From CAG-103 sp963627135 (GTDB lineage: Bacteria; Bacillota; Clostridia; Oscillospirales; Oscillospiraceae), in assembly GCA_963627135.1 (NCBI GenBank), contig CAVFZY010000008.1, positions 74,646 through 138,645 of the forward strand: DNA of 64,000 nucleotides, written 5' to 3'. A model generated the notes under the pieces. The model was not told the DNA's origin, ran no database searches, and saw only the letters and a program-made list of their open reading frames with translations. This document shows, piece after piece, positions 1-8,166 of this stretch. Position 1 is the first letter of the stretch, and the number at the start of each line of letters is the position of its first letter. A program made the translations under genes and the position numbers.

Positions 1-487
1 ACACGACGAGGATCAGTCCGAACAGCAGCACGAAATGACCCGCCAGCTGCGCGACCGACCACACGGAGTTGAGGTCGTGGTATTCTTTTAAGTAGCTGAT
101 CTGCTTTGCCAGAATGACGATGAACGTGAGCTTGACGACCTCCGTCGGCTGAATGCCGATGCCGAAAAAGCGCAGCCAGCCGGTGTTGCCGGTGTTATCG
201 CTCACGCCGAAGGGGATCAGCAGCAGCAGAAAGACCACGTTGAACGCGCACAGGATCTGCCACTTGTCGGCCAGAATGTCCACGTCCAGCACGGTCATGA
301 CCACGAACGCGAAGACGCCGAGGATGAGCGACGCGCTCTGCACGATGACATACTTGGCCGAATGGTACGACGCCGTGGCGCTCGAGATGACGATGATGCC
401 GAAAATGGCACAGATGAGGCCCATCACGAGCAGGAAGATGTCCGCCCGGTGAAAAAATTCCTTTGCGTAGGACATGGCTTTTTTCAT
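1..487 (-). CDS. FtsW/RodA/SpoVE-family protein, N-terminal part
   Basis: Members of this family are polytopic glycan polymerases that build peptidoglycan from lipid II during elongation, division or sporulation. About 162 N-terminal residues are visible; the rest lies beyond the left edge. The protein starts MKKAMSYAKEF, followed by hydrophobic segments near residues 17-33, 45-62 and 75-92 and the family-typical stretch WLRFFGIGIQPTEVVKL, which corresponds to the conserved QPSE-x-x-K region. The start was chosen because AAAGGAGG lies five bases upstream. It is transcribed away from tsaE by its own divergent promoter. FtsW, RodA and SpoVE cannot be told apart from this fragment. Confidence 0.85.
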   Translation of the reverse strand, partial: MKKAMSYAKEFFHRADIFLLVMGLICAIFGIIVISSATASYHSAKYVIVQSASLILGVFAFVVMTVLDVDILADKWQILCAFNVVFLLLLIPFGVSDNTGNTGWLRFFGIGIQPTEVVKLTFIVILAKQISYLKEYHDLNSVWSVAQLAGHFVLLFGLILVV

Positions 488-531
488 GATGGCCTCCTTT
501 CCGCCGCGGCGGCGTTTTGAAATCGGCGCTT

Positions 532-560
532 ATTATATCACACAAAACGACTTTACGCAA
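532..560 (-). promoter_or_regulatory. promoter of the FtsW/RodA-like gene
   Basis: On the minus strand TTGCGT, 17 bases, TATAAT. Its -35 box overlaps the -35 box of the promoter that reads toward tsaE. Confidence 0.6.
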
Positions 561-581
561 CGGCCGAAACCGTGCTATAAT
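552..581 (+). promoter_or_regulatory. promoter of tsaE-tsaB-upp
   Basis: TTTACG, 18 bases, TATAAT. The -10 hexamer lies 26 bases before the tsaE start codon. Divergent from and overlapping the promoter of the leftmost gene. Confidence 0.6.
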
Positions 582-606
582 ACTTCTTCAGAATCGGAGG
601 GATACC

Positions 607-1038
607 ATGCAGGAATATCTGACCCACAGCGAAGCGGAGACCGAACAGGTCGGCGCGGAATTTGCGCGCGCCCTGCCGGACGGCAAGGTCGTGGCCATGT
701 ACGGCGAACTCGGCAGCGGCAAGACCGCCTTTGTGCGCGGCATGGCCCGCGGCATGGGGCTGACGTGCCGCGTCTCGAGCCCGACGTTCACGATCGTGAA
801 TGAATATGAAGGCCCCCGCGAGCTGATCCATTTTGACATGTACCGGCTCGGCAGCGCGGACGAACTGTTCGACATCGGCTGGGAGGATTATGTTAACCGC
901 GGTTCCGTCTGTGCCGTTGAGTGGAGCGAGAACGTGGAGGACGCTTTTTACGGCGACGAGGTCGTGGTCCGGTTTGAAAAACTCGGCCCGACGACCCGGC
1001 GCATCACGATCAAGAAAGGGAGTGGGACATCATGCTGA
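607..1038 (+). CDS. tsaE: TsaE, tRNA threonylcarbamoyladenosine biosynthesis ATPase
   Basis: TsaE is the small P-loop ATPase that works with TsaB and TsaD to place the threonylcarbamoyl group on A37 of ANN-decoding tRNAs. The 143-residue product has the usual family length. Walker A is GELGSGKT, followed by the family blocks SSPTFTIVNEY, HFDMYRL and AVEWSENV. An upstream extension to 517 is open, but the ATG at 607 has a GGAGGG site seven bases before it and gives the normal N-terminus. Its last bases overlap the tsaB start, so the two are co-translated. tsaC occurs later in the window as part of a fusion; tsaD is not in the window. Confidence 0.94.
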   Translation: MQEYLTHSEAETEQVGAEFARALPDGKVVAMYGELGSGKTAFVRGMARGMGLTCRVSSPTFTIVNEYEGPRELIHFDMYRLGSADELFDIGWEDYVNRGSVCAVEWSENVEDAFYGDEVVVRFEKLGPTTRRITIKKGSGTSC

Positions 1039-1742
1039 TCCTCGCACTGGAGTCCTCGGCCAAGGCGGCGTCGGTTGCCCTGTGCCGCGATGGGGTGCTC
1101 ATTGCCCAGAGCCAGCAGTGCAGCGGTCTGACGCATAGCTGCACGCTGCTGCCGATGGCAGAGCAGATGCTGAAAAATACCGACACCAGGCTTGCAGATG
1201 TTGATGCCGTCGCCGTTGCGCGCGGGCCGGGCTCGTTCACCGGCGTGCGCATCGGCGTGTCCACGGCCAAGGGGCTTGCTTGGGGCGCGCAGAAGCCCGC
1301 CATTGGCGTGCCGACGCTCGAGGCCATGGCGTATCACGGCCTCGCGGCGGGGGAGGGCGCGCTCGTGTGCGCGGCCATGGATGCCCGCCGCAGCCAGATC
1401 TACAATGCCCTGTTCGAGATCCGGGGCGGAAAACCGGTGCGTCTTTGTGAAGACCGCGCGATTTCGCTCGCGCAGTTGGGCGAAGAACTGGGGAAAATGC
1501 AGAAATCCGCTTTCCTGGTTGGCGACGGCGCGCAGTTGTGTTATAATACATGTTTGGACATGGGCATTCACGCCGTGCTGGCGCCGGGCAATCTGGTCAG
1601 CCAGAGCGCGTGGGGCGTGGCCATGGCCGCCTTCGGGCAGACGCCGGTCCCGGCGGAGGAACTGCTCCCGGTCTATCTGCGCCTGTCGCAGGCCGAGCGG
1701 GAACGCCAGGCACGGCTCGCAGCCCAGGCGGCACAGGAATGA
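1032..1742 (+). CDS. tsaB: TsaB, t6A biosynthesis protein
   Basis: TsaB is the inactive ASKHA-fold paralogue and partner of TsaD in the t6A-forming complex. The 236-residue protein starts MLILALESS and carries the family block ARGPGSFTGVRIG followed by STAKGLAWG. It overlaps tsaE by seven bases and is followed after 29 bases by upp, which has its own AAAGGAGA site. tsaE-tsaB is a widespread gene pair, which supports both calls. The C-terminal 20 residues are a charged Ala/Arg/Gln-rich tail. Confidence 0.94.
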   Translation: MLILALESSAKAASVALCRDGVLIAQSQQCSGLTHSCTLLPMAEQMLKNTDTRLADVDAVAVARGPGSFTGVRIGVSTAKGLAWGAQKPAIGVPTLEAMAYHGLAAGEGALVCAAMDARRSQIYNALFEIRGGKPVRLCEDRAISLAQLGEELGKMQKSAFLVGDGAQLCYNTCLDMGIHAVLAPGNLVSQSAWGVAMAAFGQTPVPAEELLPVYLRLSQAERERQARLAAQAAQE

Positions 1743-1771
1743 AAAAATGAATCAACAAAGGAGACGACGAG

Positions 1772-2401
1772 ATGAGTAATGTTCACGTTTTTGACCACCC
1801 GCTGATCCAGCACAAGCTCTCGATCCTGCGCGACAAGAACACCAGCGTCAAGGAATTCCGGGAACTGATTTCCGAGATCGCCATGCTGATGTGCTTTGAG
1901 GCCACGCGCGACCTCCCGCTCGAGGAGATCGCCGTGGAGACCCCGGTCGCCACGGCGCACTGCCAGCACATTGCCGGCAAGAAGCTGGCTGTCGTGCCGA
2001 TCCTCCGCGCCGGCCTCGGCATGGTCGACGGCATGGTCACCATGATGCCGAACGTCAAGGTCGGCCACATCGGCCTGTTCCGCGACCCGCAGACGCTCGA
2101 GCCCGTGAAGTATTACTTCAAGATGCCGCCCGATATTGCCGAGCGCGACGTCATCATCGTCGATCCGATGCTCGCCACCGGCGGCAGCGCGTCCGCCGCG
2201 GTGCAGTTCATGAAGGAAGTCGGCTGCAAGCACATCAAGCTCATGTGCATCATCGCCGCCCCCGAGGGCGTAGCCGTGATGCAGAAGGAGCATCCGGATG
2301 TGGACATCTATGTCGCGGCGCTCGACGATCATCTCAACGAGCACGGTTACATCGTCCCCGGTCTGGGCGACGCCGGCGACCGCATCTTCGGCACCAAGTA
2401 A
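1772..2401 (+). CDS. upp: uracil phosphoribosyltransferase
   Basis: This enzyme salvages uracil by joining it to PRPP to give UMP. The 209-residue protein is full length. It starts MSNVHVFDHPLIQHK, contains VPILRAGLGMVDG, and carries the PRPP-binding loop VDPMLATGGSA. It is the third gene of the tsaE-tsaB-upp transcript and ends just before a strong terminator. With uraA, pyrR, the pyr operon and pdp elsewhere in the window it completes a pyrimidine salvage and synthesis set. No separate promoter or attenuator fits in the short gap before it. Confidence 0.97.
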   Translation: MSNVHVFDHPLIQHKLSILRDKNTSVKEFRELISEIAMLMCFEATRDLPLEEIAVETPVATAHCQHIAGKKLAVVPILRAGLGMVDGMVTMMPNVKVGHIGLFRDPQTLEPVKYYFKMPPDIAERDVIIVDPMLATGGSASAAVQFMKEVGCKHIKLMCIIAAPEGVAVMQKEHPDVDIYVAALDDHLNEHGYIVPGLGDAGDRIFGTK

Positions 2402-2425
2402 TTCTCTCCTGTTGATCCGTAAAGC

Positions 2426-2467
2426 AAACACCCGGTATTGGCTCGCCAATACCGGGTGTTTTTTGCT
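2426..2467. terminator. bidirectional terminator between upp and the ABC permease gene
   Basis: A perfect 16-base stem with a CTCG loop, followed by a T run on the plus strand and by TTTGCTTT-like sequence on the minus strand. It serves the two convergent transcripts. Confidence 0.9.
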
Positions 2468-2471
2468 TTTT

Positions 2472-3254
2472 TTACTGCAGGTTCAGGTGCTTGCGCAGCA
2501 TGCCGTGCGTGAGGAAGAAGAAGCCCACGCAGAACGCCAGCGCACCCGCGCAGGCACAGCCGAGCACGAGCCAGAGTGCATGAAGTGTGCTCATGGTCAA
2601 ATCGATCTGCCCGTAGGCCGCGCCGAAGATCAGCGTCAGCAGGATGCGCGTGCCGATCCAGAGCACAAAGAAGAACACGACGGACATGAGCCCCTTGTTT
2701 TTCTTGAAGCTCTGGCCGATCGCCATGGCGGCGTAGGTCATCAGGCACAGGGCGATGCCGCACAGGATCAGCAGCACGACCACCCCAGCAATGAACCAGC
2801 CGGCCTGCGCCTGTGTCATCGGGGCGCCGAACGTATAGGTAAACTGGAACCGGATCGCGTCGCTGCTGCCTCTAAACCGGCCGGACAGAAGCAGACCCAG
2901 CACGTTCACGCCGAGCGTGCCGAGAAACCACACGGCCGAGACGATCAGCTTCGAGAAGATCAGCTCCGTCGTCGAGACCGGCAGCGTGAACATCAGGTAG
3001 CCCTCGTCCGTCATCAGGTTGCGGTAAAACCGCAGGATCATGAGCACGACCGTCGCCACGCCGGCGGCAATGAGCGCGAGCGTGAACACGAGCGACACGA
3101 GCATGCCGATGGCGTTGATCAGAAAACCGGTCTGATTTTCACACAGGCGGCTGATCAGGTTCGTGAACAGGCCGAGCACCGGCACGGCCACATACAGCGG
3201 CAGCATGATGCGCGCCGTGGCGCGAAAATCCTGCTTTAAGAGTTTTCCTAGCAT
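2472..3254 (-). CDS. ABC-2 type transporter permease
   Basis: The 260-residue integral membrane protein shows six hydrophobic segments after the N-terminus MLGKLLKQDF. It follows the ATP-binding gene with a 7-base overlap, and a GGGAGG site seven bases before its ATG decides the start. Together with the ATPase and the GntR regulator it forms a three-gene cassette like the YtrABC group, in which a GntR protein represses its own exporter. The substrate cannot be read from the sequence; cell-envelope stress or antimicrobial peptide export is what is known for some relatives. Confidence 0.8.
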   Translation of the reverse strand: MLGKLLKQDFRATARIMLPLYVAVPVLGLFTNLISRLCENQTGFLINAIGMLVSLVFTLALIAAGVATVVLMILRFYRNLMTDEGYLMFTLPVSTTELIFSKLIVSAVWFLGTLGVNVLGLLLSGRFRGSSDAIRFQFTYTFGAPMTQAQAGWFIAGVVVLLILCGIALCLMTYAAMAIGQSFKKNKGLMSVVFFFVLWIGTRILLTLIFGAAYGQIDLTMSTLHALWLVLGCACAGALAFCVGFFFLTHGMLRKHLNLQ

Positions 3255-3943
3255 CTGAATACCTCCCGGAACACAGCGTCCACCGATTTGCCCTCTTTGG
3301 CGCGCAGCTCGTCCGCCGACGACTGCAGCAGCAGATGGCCGCGGCTGAGAAACGCCACATCGTCGAGGATGTTTTCCACGTCCGCGATCAGGTGCGTCGA
3401 GATGACGACGGCGGCCTCGGGGTTGTAGTTGCTGATGATGGTGTTGAGAATGAAATCGCGCGTCGCGGGGTCGACGCCGCCGATCGGCTCGTCGAGCAGG
3501 TAGAGCTTTGCCTTGCGGCTCATGACGAGGATGAGCTGCACCTTTTCGCGCGTGCCCTTCGACATCTGCTTGATCTGCTGCTTGGGCTGGATGCCGAGCC
3601 GCTGCATCATCTGCACGGCCGCGTCGCGGTCAAAATCATCGTAAAAATCGCCGAAAAACGCCAGCAGCTGCAGCGCCGTCATCCAGTCGGCGAAATACGT
3701 GCGCTCCGGCAGATAGGACACGATCTTCTTCGTCTCCCTGCACGGCACCATGCCGTCGATGAGAATTTCCCCGGCGTCCGGTGTGAGCAGGCCGTTGGCC
3801 AGCTTGATGAGCGTGCTCTTACCGCTGCCGTTCGGGCCGAGCAGGCCGACAATGTGCCCCGGCTCGACCGAGAGGTCCACGCGGTCGAGCGCCGGCTCCG
3901 CGCCGTAGCTCTTACACAGGCCCTTGCATTCAAGAATCGCCAT
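3248..3943 (-). CDS. ABC transporter ATP-binding protein
   Basis: The 231-residue nucleotide-binding protein energises the neighbouring permease. It has Walker A GPNGSGKST, a signature region MSKGTREK in place of the usual LSGGQ, Walker B LYLLDEPIGGVD and the switch histidine in ISTHLI. An open frame extends to 4009, but the ATG at 3943 is preceded by AAAGGAGG and gives the normal start MAILECKGLCKSYG. It lies between the GntR gene (stop codon adjacent to this start) and the permease, so translation is probably coupled along the operon. Confidence 0.92.
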   Translation of the reverse strand: MAILECKGLCKSYGAEPALDRVDLSVEPGHIVGLLGPNGSGKSTLIKLANGLLTPDAGEILIDGMVPCRETKKIVSYLPERTYFADWMTALQLLAFFGDFYDDFDRDAAVQMMQRLGIQPKQQIKQMSKGTREKVQLILVMSRKAKLYLLDEPIGGVDPATRDFILNTIISNYNPEAAVVISTHLIADVENILDDVAFLSRGHLLLQSSADELRAKEGKSVDAVFREVFRC

Positions 3944-3944
3944 G

Positions 3945-4322
3945 TTACATTTCCTCCTTTGTCTGCTGCAGATCCTGCTGCAGCAGCTCGAGCGCCTGCG
4001 CCCGGTCATAGCCGAGCTGTGCCAGCGCCTGCCAGAATGCGTCGATGCCGGCCTGTGCCAGCCGCCGCTTTTCCCGGTCGATGCGCGCCGGATCCTCCGT
4101 CACTGTGCGGCCCGCCGTGCGCTGCGTCCGGATCAGCTCCAGCCGCTCGAGCTCAGCGAGCGCGCGCTGCATCGTGTTCGGATTCACGCCGGCGTCAGAC
4201 GCAAAGTCGCGCACCGACGGCAGCTTGCTCCCGGGCGGAAACTGCCCGAGAATGATCGCGCGGGCGATCTGGTCCACGAGCTGCGTGTAGACAGGCGCGT
4301 CGTTGCGGATGTTCCAGTTCAT
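3945..4322 (-). CDS. GntR-family transcriptional regulator, YtrA-like
   Basis: The 125-residue protein has an N-terminal winged helix-turn-helix with the GntR signature GSKLPSVRDFA and VNPNTMQRALAELE. The C-terminal part is only about 50 residues long, typical of the YtrA subfamily, which has no large ligand domain. It is the first gene of the ABC cassette and its promoter lies in a long inverted repeat, so autorepression is likely. The start follows AGGAGGCGACATC. Confidence 0.92.
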   Translation of the reverse strand: MNWNIRNDAPVYTQLVDQIARAIILGQFPPGSKLPSVRDFASDAGVNPNTMQRALAELERLELIRTQRTAGRTVTEDPARIDREKRRLAQAGIDAFWQALAQLGYDRAQALELLQQDLQQTKEEM

Positions 4323-4345
4323 GATGTCGCCTCCTGTCAGAATTG

Positions 4346-4374
4346 TGTATCACTGTGTTAAGTGATTAAGACAA
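4346..4374 (-). promoter_or_regulatory. promoter of the GntR-ABC cassette
   Basis: On the minus strand TTGTCT, 17 bases, GATACA. The two arms of the adjacent inverted repeat flank the -35 box and touch the -10 box. Confidence 0.5.
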
Positions 4375-4384
4375 TAACACAGTG
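4351..4384. promoter_or_regulatory. putative operator of the GntR regulator
   Basis: A perfect 10-base inverted repeat, CACTGTGTTA and TAACACAGTG, separated by 14 bases and embedded in the promoter. Its position fits autorepression by the GntR protein; binding is inferred. Confidence 0.6.
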
Positions 4385-4425
4385 CACGCGGAATGTCAAG
4401 CCTGTTTTTGTGAAGGAAATGCAAA

Positions 4426-4453
4426 AACGCCCGCAGCGGCCGCTGCGGGCGTG
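4426..4453 (-). terminator. terminator of the EamA gene
   Basis: A 12-base GC-rich stem (ACGCCCGCAGCG and its complement) followed on the minus strand by TTTTT. Confidence 0.85.
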
Positions 4454-4465
4454 TGGATTGCAGAT

Positions 4466-5449
4466 TCAGATCTCGATCTCTTCTTTGATTGCACCCTCTG
4501 TGACCGGCAGCGCAGCGGCCTTTCGCTGCGCAAGCAGACCGGGGAGGATGGACACCAGACTTCCGCAGAGGATGCACGCGATACCGGCGAGCATATTGCC
4601 CGGGATGGCCTCATGCAATACCAGAAATGCCAGCAGCGGCGCGAGCGCGGGTTTAAAGAAGAAAACGAGCGATGTCGTCTGTGCGCTCGTGACCTCCATC
4701 GACAGGAAGTAGCACGTGAAGCCGATGCCGGTCACGCCGATGTAGATAAAGAGCACGATCGGGAGATTTGCCAGCGTGTAGCCGGTGAAGAAGGGGATGC
4801 TCGCAAACGTGTCCAGCCCGGCGGCAGTCAGGCTCGCGGCGAGGGAAGGGATGTGCGTCAAACCGGCGAGTGCGATCATCTCGGCCGCGCCGAACAGAAA
4901 GCTGAAGCACGTCACGACAAGGCCGCCGAAGCGCGCGCACTGGCGCTTGCCGCACACCCCGTAGAGCGCGAACAGCAGCGTCGCCAGCAGGACGTATACC
5001 ACGCCGAGCGTGTCCAGTTTCAGATTCCACGGCTGGATAATGAGCACAATGCCCGCCACGTCCAGTACCAGCCCGGCGATCTGATTTTTCGAGATCGCCT
5101 CATGCAGGAGCAGAAAGGCAAACAGCGTCACAAACACGGGGTTGCTGGAAAACAGCACGCCGACGACCGATGCCTGCACGCGCGCCACGGCGAGCTGATA
5201 CAGCGACATACTCACCGCGATGCCCATCAGGCCCAGCAGCGCAAACGAGCCGAGCGCTTTACCGTCGAGCTTCCGGCCGCGTTTTTTCAGTTCGTGCACG
5301 GCGAACGGGATGAGCACCAGCCCACCGATCACGAACCGGCTGAAGTTGAGCTGGATGGGGTTGAACTGCCCGGAAATCAGCTTCAGCGCGACCTCCATGC
5401 TGGAAAACAGCAGCGTCGTGACCGCGATGTACAGATAGCCTCGTTTCAT
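4466..5449 (-). CDS. EamA/DMT-family transporter
   Basis: The product of about 327 residues has ten hydrophobic segments arranged as two EamA repeats, the layout of drug/metabolite exporters (inner membrane, proton-coupled efflux in characterised relatives). It starts MKRGYLYIAVTTLLFSS; this ATG lies seven bases after GAAGG, whereas an ATG two codons earlier is too close. The second half contains LSMEVTSAQTTS and a final membrane helix, and the protein ends in a charged cytoplasmic tail. It stands alone between its own promoter and terminator. The substrate is unknown. Confidence 0.88.
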   Translation of the reverse strand: MKRGYLYIAVTTLLFSSMEVALKLISGQFNPIQLNFSRFVIGGLVLIPFAVHELKKRGRKLDGKALGSFALLGLMGIAVSMSLYQLAVARVQASVVGVLFSSNPVFVTLFAFLLLHEAISKNQIAGLVLDVAGIVLIIQPWNLKLDTLGVVYVLLATLLFALYGVCGKRQCARFGGLVVTCFSFLFGAAEMIALAGLTHIPSLAASLTAAGLDTFASIPFFTGYTLANLPIVLFIYIGVTGIGFTCYFLSMEVTSAQTTSLVFFFKPALAPLLAFLVLHEAIPGNMLAGIACILCGSLVSILPGLLAQRKAAALPVTEGAIKEEIEI

Positions 5450-5490
5450 ATCCATGCCTTCTTTGTTATAGACTTGCACAAGCGTTTTCC

Positions 5491-5519
5491 GTTGTAACAC
5501 CGTTTTGCATACTTGTCAA
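5491..5519 (-). promoter_or_regulatory. promoter of the EamA gene
   Basis: On the minus strand TTGACA, 17 bases, TACAAC, about 40 bases before the start codon. Confidence 0.6.
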
Positions 5520-5540
5520 GCAGCGTCAAACTTCCGACAA

Positions 5541-5570
5541 AAAACGGCGCCCGGTTTTGGCCGGACGCCG
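5541..5570 (-). terminator. terminator of the DNA methyltransferase operon
   Basis: A 10-base stem with one G-U pair (CGGCGCCCGG against CCGGACGCCG) followed on the minus strand by a T run. Confidence 0.75.
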
Positions 5571-5588
5571 GGGCGTATGCAGGTTTGC

Positions 5589-6515
5589 TCAGCGCGGCAG
5601 CCGACCGGCGTTGCGCTCCCAGAACACACCGTCGGCGTAGCCCTGGATGGCAGGGTTCGTCTCCGCCAGCTCCAGCCGTTTTTCGGCCCAGGCGCAGTAC
5701 TGCTCGCTGCGCTCGATGGCGACAAAACTGCGGCCGAGCTTTTTTGCCGTCACAGCCGTGGAGCCGGAGCCGGCAAAGGGATCAAGCACGATGCCGCCGG
5801 GGTCGGAGCTCGCGAGGATGAGCTTGGCCAACAGCTTTTCTGGCTTTTGCGTCGGGTGCGCGGTGTTTTCCGGCATGGACCAGTAGGGCACGGAGATATC
5901 GTCCCAGAAATTTGACGGGCACGTGTTGCGAAACTTGCCGTCCGGCGTTTCCTCCCAGTCCTTCGGCTGGCCGTCGGCGCGGTATGGTGCACGCACGCGG
6001 CGGCGCACCTTCACGGCGTCAACGTGGAATGTGTAATCGTCCGTGCGCGTGGCGAACCAGATGTCCTCCATGCCGTTTTTCCAGTTGCGCTGCGCGCCGC
6101 GGCCCTTTTCCCGCTGCCAGGTGATGCGGTTTTGTAACCGGAAATAGTCCTTGAGCGTCAGGCCGATGACCGGGCTCGAACGCCAGTCGCAGCAGACGTA
6201 GACCGAGGCGGCCGGCTTGAGCAGCGGCAGCAGTAGCTCAATCCATGCGCGCGTAAAGGCAGCATAGTTCGCGTCCGTCGTGCGCCGGAAGCCGCCGCCG
6301 GAGAAGTCTTTGGTCAGGTTGTACGGTGGGTCCACGATCAGCAGGTCTGCAAAGCCGCGCGGCAGGTGCTGCGCGACCGCAAACGTGTCGCCGCAGATGG
6401 TGCGGCCGCACACGGCATCGAGCGGCATATCCTCCGTTACGCACAGGCAGCGCGTGAGATACTCCGGTGCGTCCTCAGGCAGAAAGTCTATGGTCTTGTT
6501 TCGTTCGGCTTTCAT
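5589..6515 (-). CDS. site-specific DNA methyltransferase, beta class (probably adenine-N6)
   Basis: The 308-residue protein carries catalytic motif IV as DPPYNLT near residue 75, well before the AdoMet-binding motif I, DPFAGSGST, near residue 250. That order (IV before I) marks the beta class, and DPPY indicates adenine-N6 methylation. AdoMet is the donor; the recognition sequence cannot be read. No restriction endonuclease gene is nearby, so it looks solitary. It follows tenA by 43 bases with an AGGTG site before the ATG; an alternative TTG further upstream lacks a site. It appears to be the last gene of a methyltransferase-tenA operon. Confidence 0.9.
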   Translation of the reverse strand: MKAERNKTIDFLPEDAPEYLTRCLCVTEDMPLDAVCGRTICGDTFAVAQHLPRGFADLLIVDPPYNLTKDFSGGGFRRTTDANYAAFTRAWIELLLPLLKPAASVYVCCDWRSSPVIGLTLKDYFRLQNRITWQREKGRGAQRNWKNGMEDIWFATRTDDYTFHVDAVKVRRRVRAPYRADGQPKDWEETPDGKFRNTCPSNFWDDISVPYWSMPENTAHPTQKPEKLLAKLILASSDPGGIVLDPFAGSGSTAVTAKKLGRSFVAIERSEQYCAWAEKRLELAETNPAIQGYADGVFWERNAGRLPR

Positions 6516-6557
6516 AGTGTCACCTCGCAAAGGGAAAGCGGCTTTTTGCTGACACGT

Positions 6558-7241
6558 TCAGGTTTCTCCCATGGCGTAGACCATGTCCCAGAAGCGCAGG
6601 TCGAACAGGCAGCACTTTTCAAAGATATCGCAAAGATGCTGCGTCGTCTGCTCGTCAATGCCTACGCCGAGTGCGTCGATCCGGTCGATGAGCGTCTGGT
6701 TGATCTGCCGGTATTCCTCCGAAGCATAGCCAGCGAACCATGCGCCGTAGTGCTCGTTTTGGAGTGCGTCCGGATAACGCGCCACCATCTGCTGCGCGAT
6801 GTAGGCATAGCTCCACGAGCAGTTTAAGAGCGTCACGAGACCGGTCAGCACGTCCCCGGCCTGCGCCTCGCAGAGCATGTAGTGGCTGTAGGCACTGTTG
6901 TCGATGTGCGTGCGCGTGCCGCGAATCTCTTCGGCTGTGACGCCGAGGCGCTGCATATACGGCAGGTGCGTGCGGAATGTTTCGCCGATCGTGTTTGCCA
7001 GCTCTCCGCTCAGAAACCGGATCTGCTCGAAATCATCGGCCTTCTGGATGATCGCCGCAAAGATCTTCACATAGTCTTTGAGGTAGAGATAGTCCTGCAG
7101 CATGTAGTAGCGGAACTTTTCCATCGGCAGCGTGCCGTCGGCCATCTGCGTCACGAACGGGTGGGAGAGATACCGCGGCCAGATGTCCTGCACGCATGCA
7201 TGGAGCCGCTGCGAGAGCTTTCCGTCGTTTCCGCTGCTCAT
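6558..7241 (-). CDS. tenA: TenA/thiaminase II family protein
   Basis: TenA proteins hydrolyse aminopyrimidines from degraded thiamine so that the pyrimidine can be salvaged. The 227-residue all-helical protein has YMLQDYLYLKDY in the first part and TLLNCSWSYAYIA in the middle, where the cysteine matches the catalytic one of the family. Its start codon overlaps the stop of the upstream methyltransferase gene (ATGA), so the two are translationally coupled. No other thiamine gene is in the window. A divergent role, such as salvage of another aminopyrimidine, is possible. Confidence 0.87.
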   Translation of the reverse strand: MSSGNDGKLSQRLHACVQDIWPRYLSHPFVTQMADGTLPMEKFRYYMLQDYLYLKDYVKIFAAIIQKADDFEQIRFLSGELANTIGETFRTHLPYMQRLGVTAEEIRGTRTHIDNSAYSHYMLCEAQAGDVLTGLVTLLNCSWSYAYIAQQMVARYPDALQNEHYGAWFAGYASEEYRQINQTLIDRIDALGVGIDEQTTQHLCDIFEKCCLFDLRFWDMVYAMGET

Positions 7242-7936
7242 TTGTGCGCGATGATCGCGACATAGCCGCCGCTCTGATAGCCGGGCACGACGTCCTCCAC
7301 GACCTCGTTGGTGTACATGGGGTTGCGAAGCAGCGTCTGATAGAAGTCAAAATCATGGAAGCCGAGCGCCTTGAGCGAGTCGATCTTCTCCTCGGTGGAG
7401 TGCCACACACCCGCGCAGCACAGCTCAAGCGGATACGGCAGCTTGGGCATGACGCCATTGAGCGATGGGTGGTCAAATGTGCCGGCTTCCTTCGCCAGCA
7501 GGTACATAAACCCGAACGCGCTCTCCTTGGGCACGTCCAGGGATACGAACTTGCCGTTCGGCTTGAGCGCCTTTTTGCAGACGCCAAACGCGCGCGTCAG
7601 GTCCTCCATATAGCTGGAGCTGCCGTTGAGGTAGATCATATCGTAGGCGTTTTCCTCCAGCTCGGCGTCCTCGATCGCGCCGAACGCGATCACGTTCACG
7701 CCACGCTTTTGCGCGATCGCGCCCATGTCGTGCGAGGGTTCGATGCCCTCGATGCCGCTGCAGTCGATCATGCTCTCGAACAGGCCGCTGCCGCAGCCGA
7801 CGGAGAGCACGCGCTTGCCGGCAATGTCGCCGAGCGCCGTCTGGAACAGGCGCAGTTCGCTCTGAAACAGGTTGTCGTTTTCCATGAACCACGCGTCGTA
7901 CTGCGCCGCATAGCCGTCAAATTTCGGTTTCATCAT
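7238..7936 (-). CDS. class I SAM-dependent methyltransferase
   Basis: The 232-residue protein carries AdoMet motif I as VLSVGCGSGLFE and a following acidic residue region, with no extra domain. It starts MMKPKFDGYAAQYDAWF, a form common in small-molecule methyltransferases of the UbiE/Methyltransf_11 type. AAAGGA lies six bases before the first ATG. An open frame continues upstream but without a site. It is the first gene of an operon with tenA and a DNA methyltransferase. The substrate is unknown; coupling to tenA hints at a small metabolite. Confidence 0.82.
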   Translation of the reverse strand: MMKPKFDGYAAQYDAWFMENDNLFQSELRLFQTALGDIAGKRVLSVGCGSGLFESMIDCSGIEGIEPSHDMGAIAQKRGVNVIAFGAIEDAELEENAYDMIYLNGSSSYMEDLTRAFGVCKKALKPNGKFVSLDVPKESAFGFMYLLAKEAGTFDHPSLNGVMPKLPYPLELCCAGVWHSTEEKIDSLKALGFHDFDFYQTLLRNPMYTNEVVEDVVPGYQSGGYVAIIAHK

Positions 7937-8014
7937 CCAAGATCCTTTCTGGGTATCATTTCGTTTGTCACAGCCGGCAGACGTGCCGGGCAGACAAAAA
8001 TCAACGATTTTTTC

Positions 8015-8043
8015 ATTATAGCATACATGTGTTTTGTCTGCAA
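8015..8043 (-). promoter_or_regulatory. promoter of the methyltransferase-tenA operon
   Basis: On the minus strand TTGCAG, 17 bases, TATAAT, leaving a leader of about 70 bases. Confidence 0.6.
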
Positions 8044-8137
8044 TCCTGCTACGTGGCGATTGCGGTTGATATTTATGGTTTTTTCGAACATGTATTGTAG
8101 TCCTACAAGCTGCGCAAAACTTTCTTCCCCGCACAAA

Positions 8138-8166
8138 TTGACAACCGTCCGCAAACCTGCTATCAT
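8138..8166 (+). promoter_or_regulatory. promoter of the second EamA gene
   Basis: TTGACA, 17 bases, TATCAT, 35 bases before the start codon. Confidence 0.75.
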
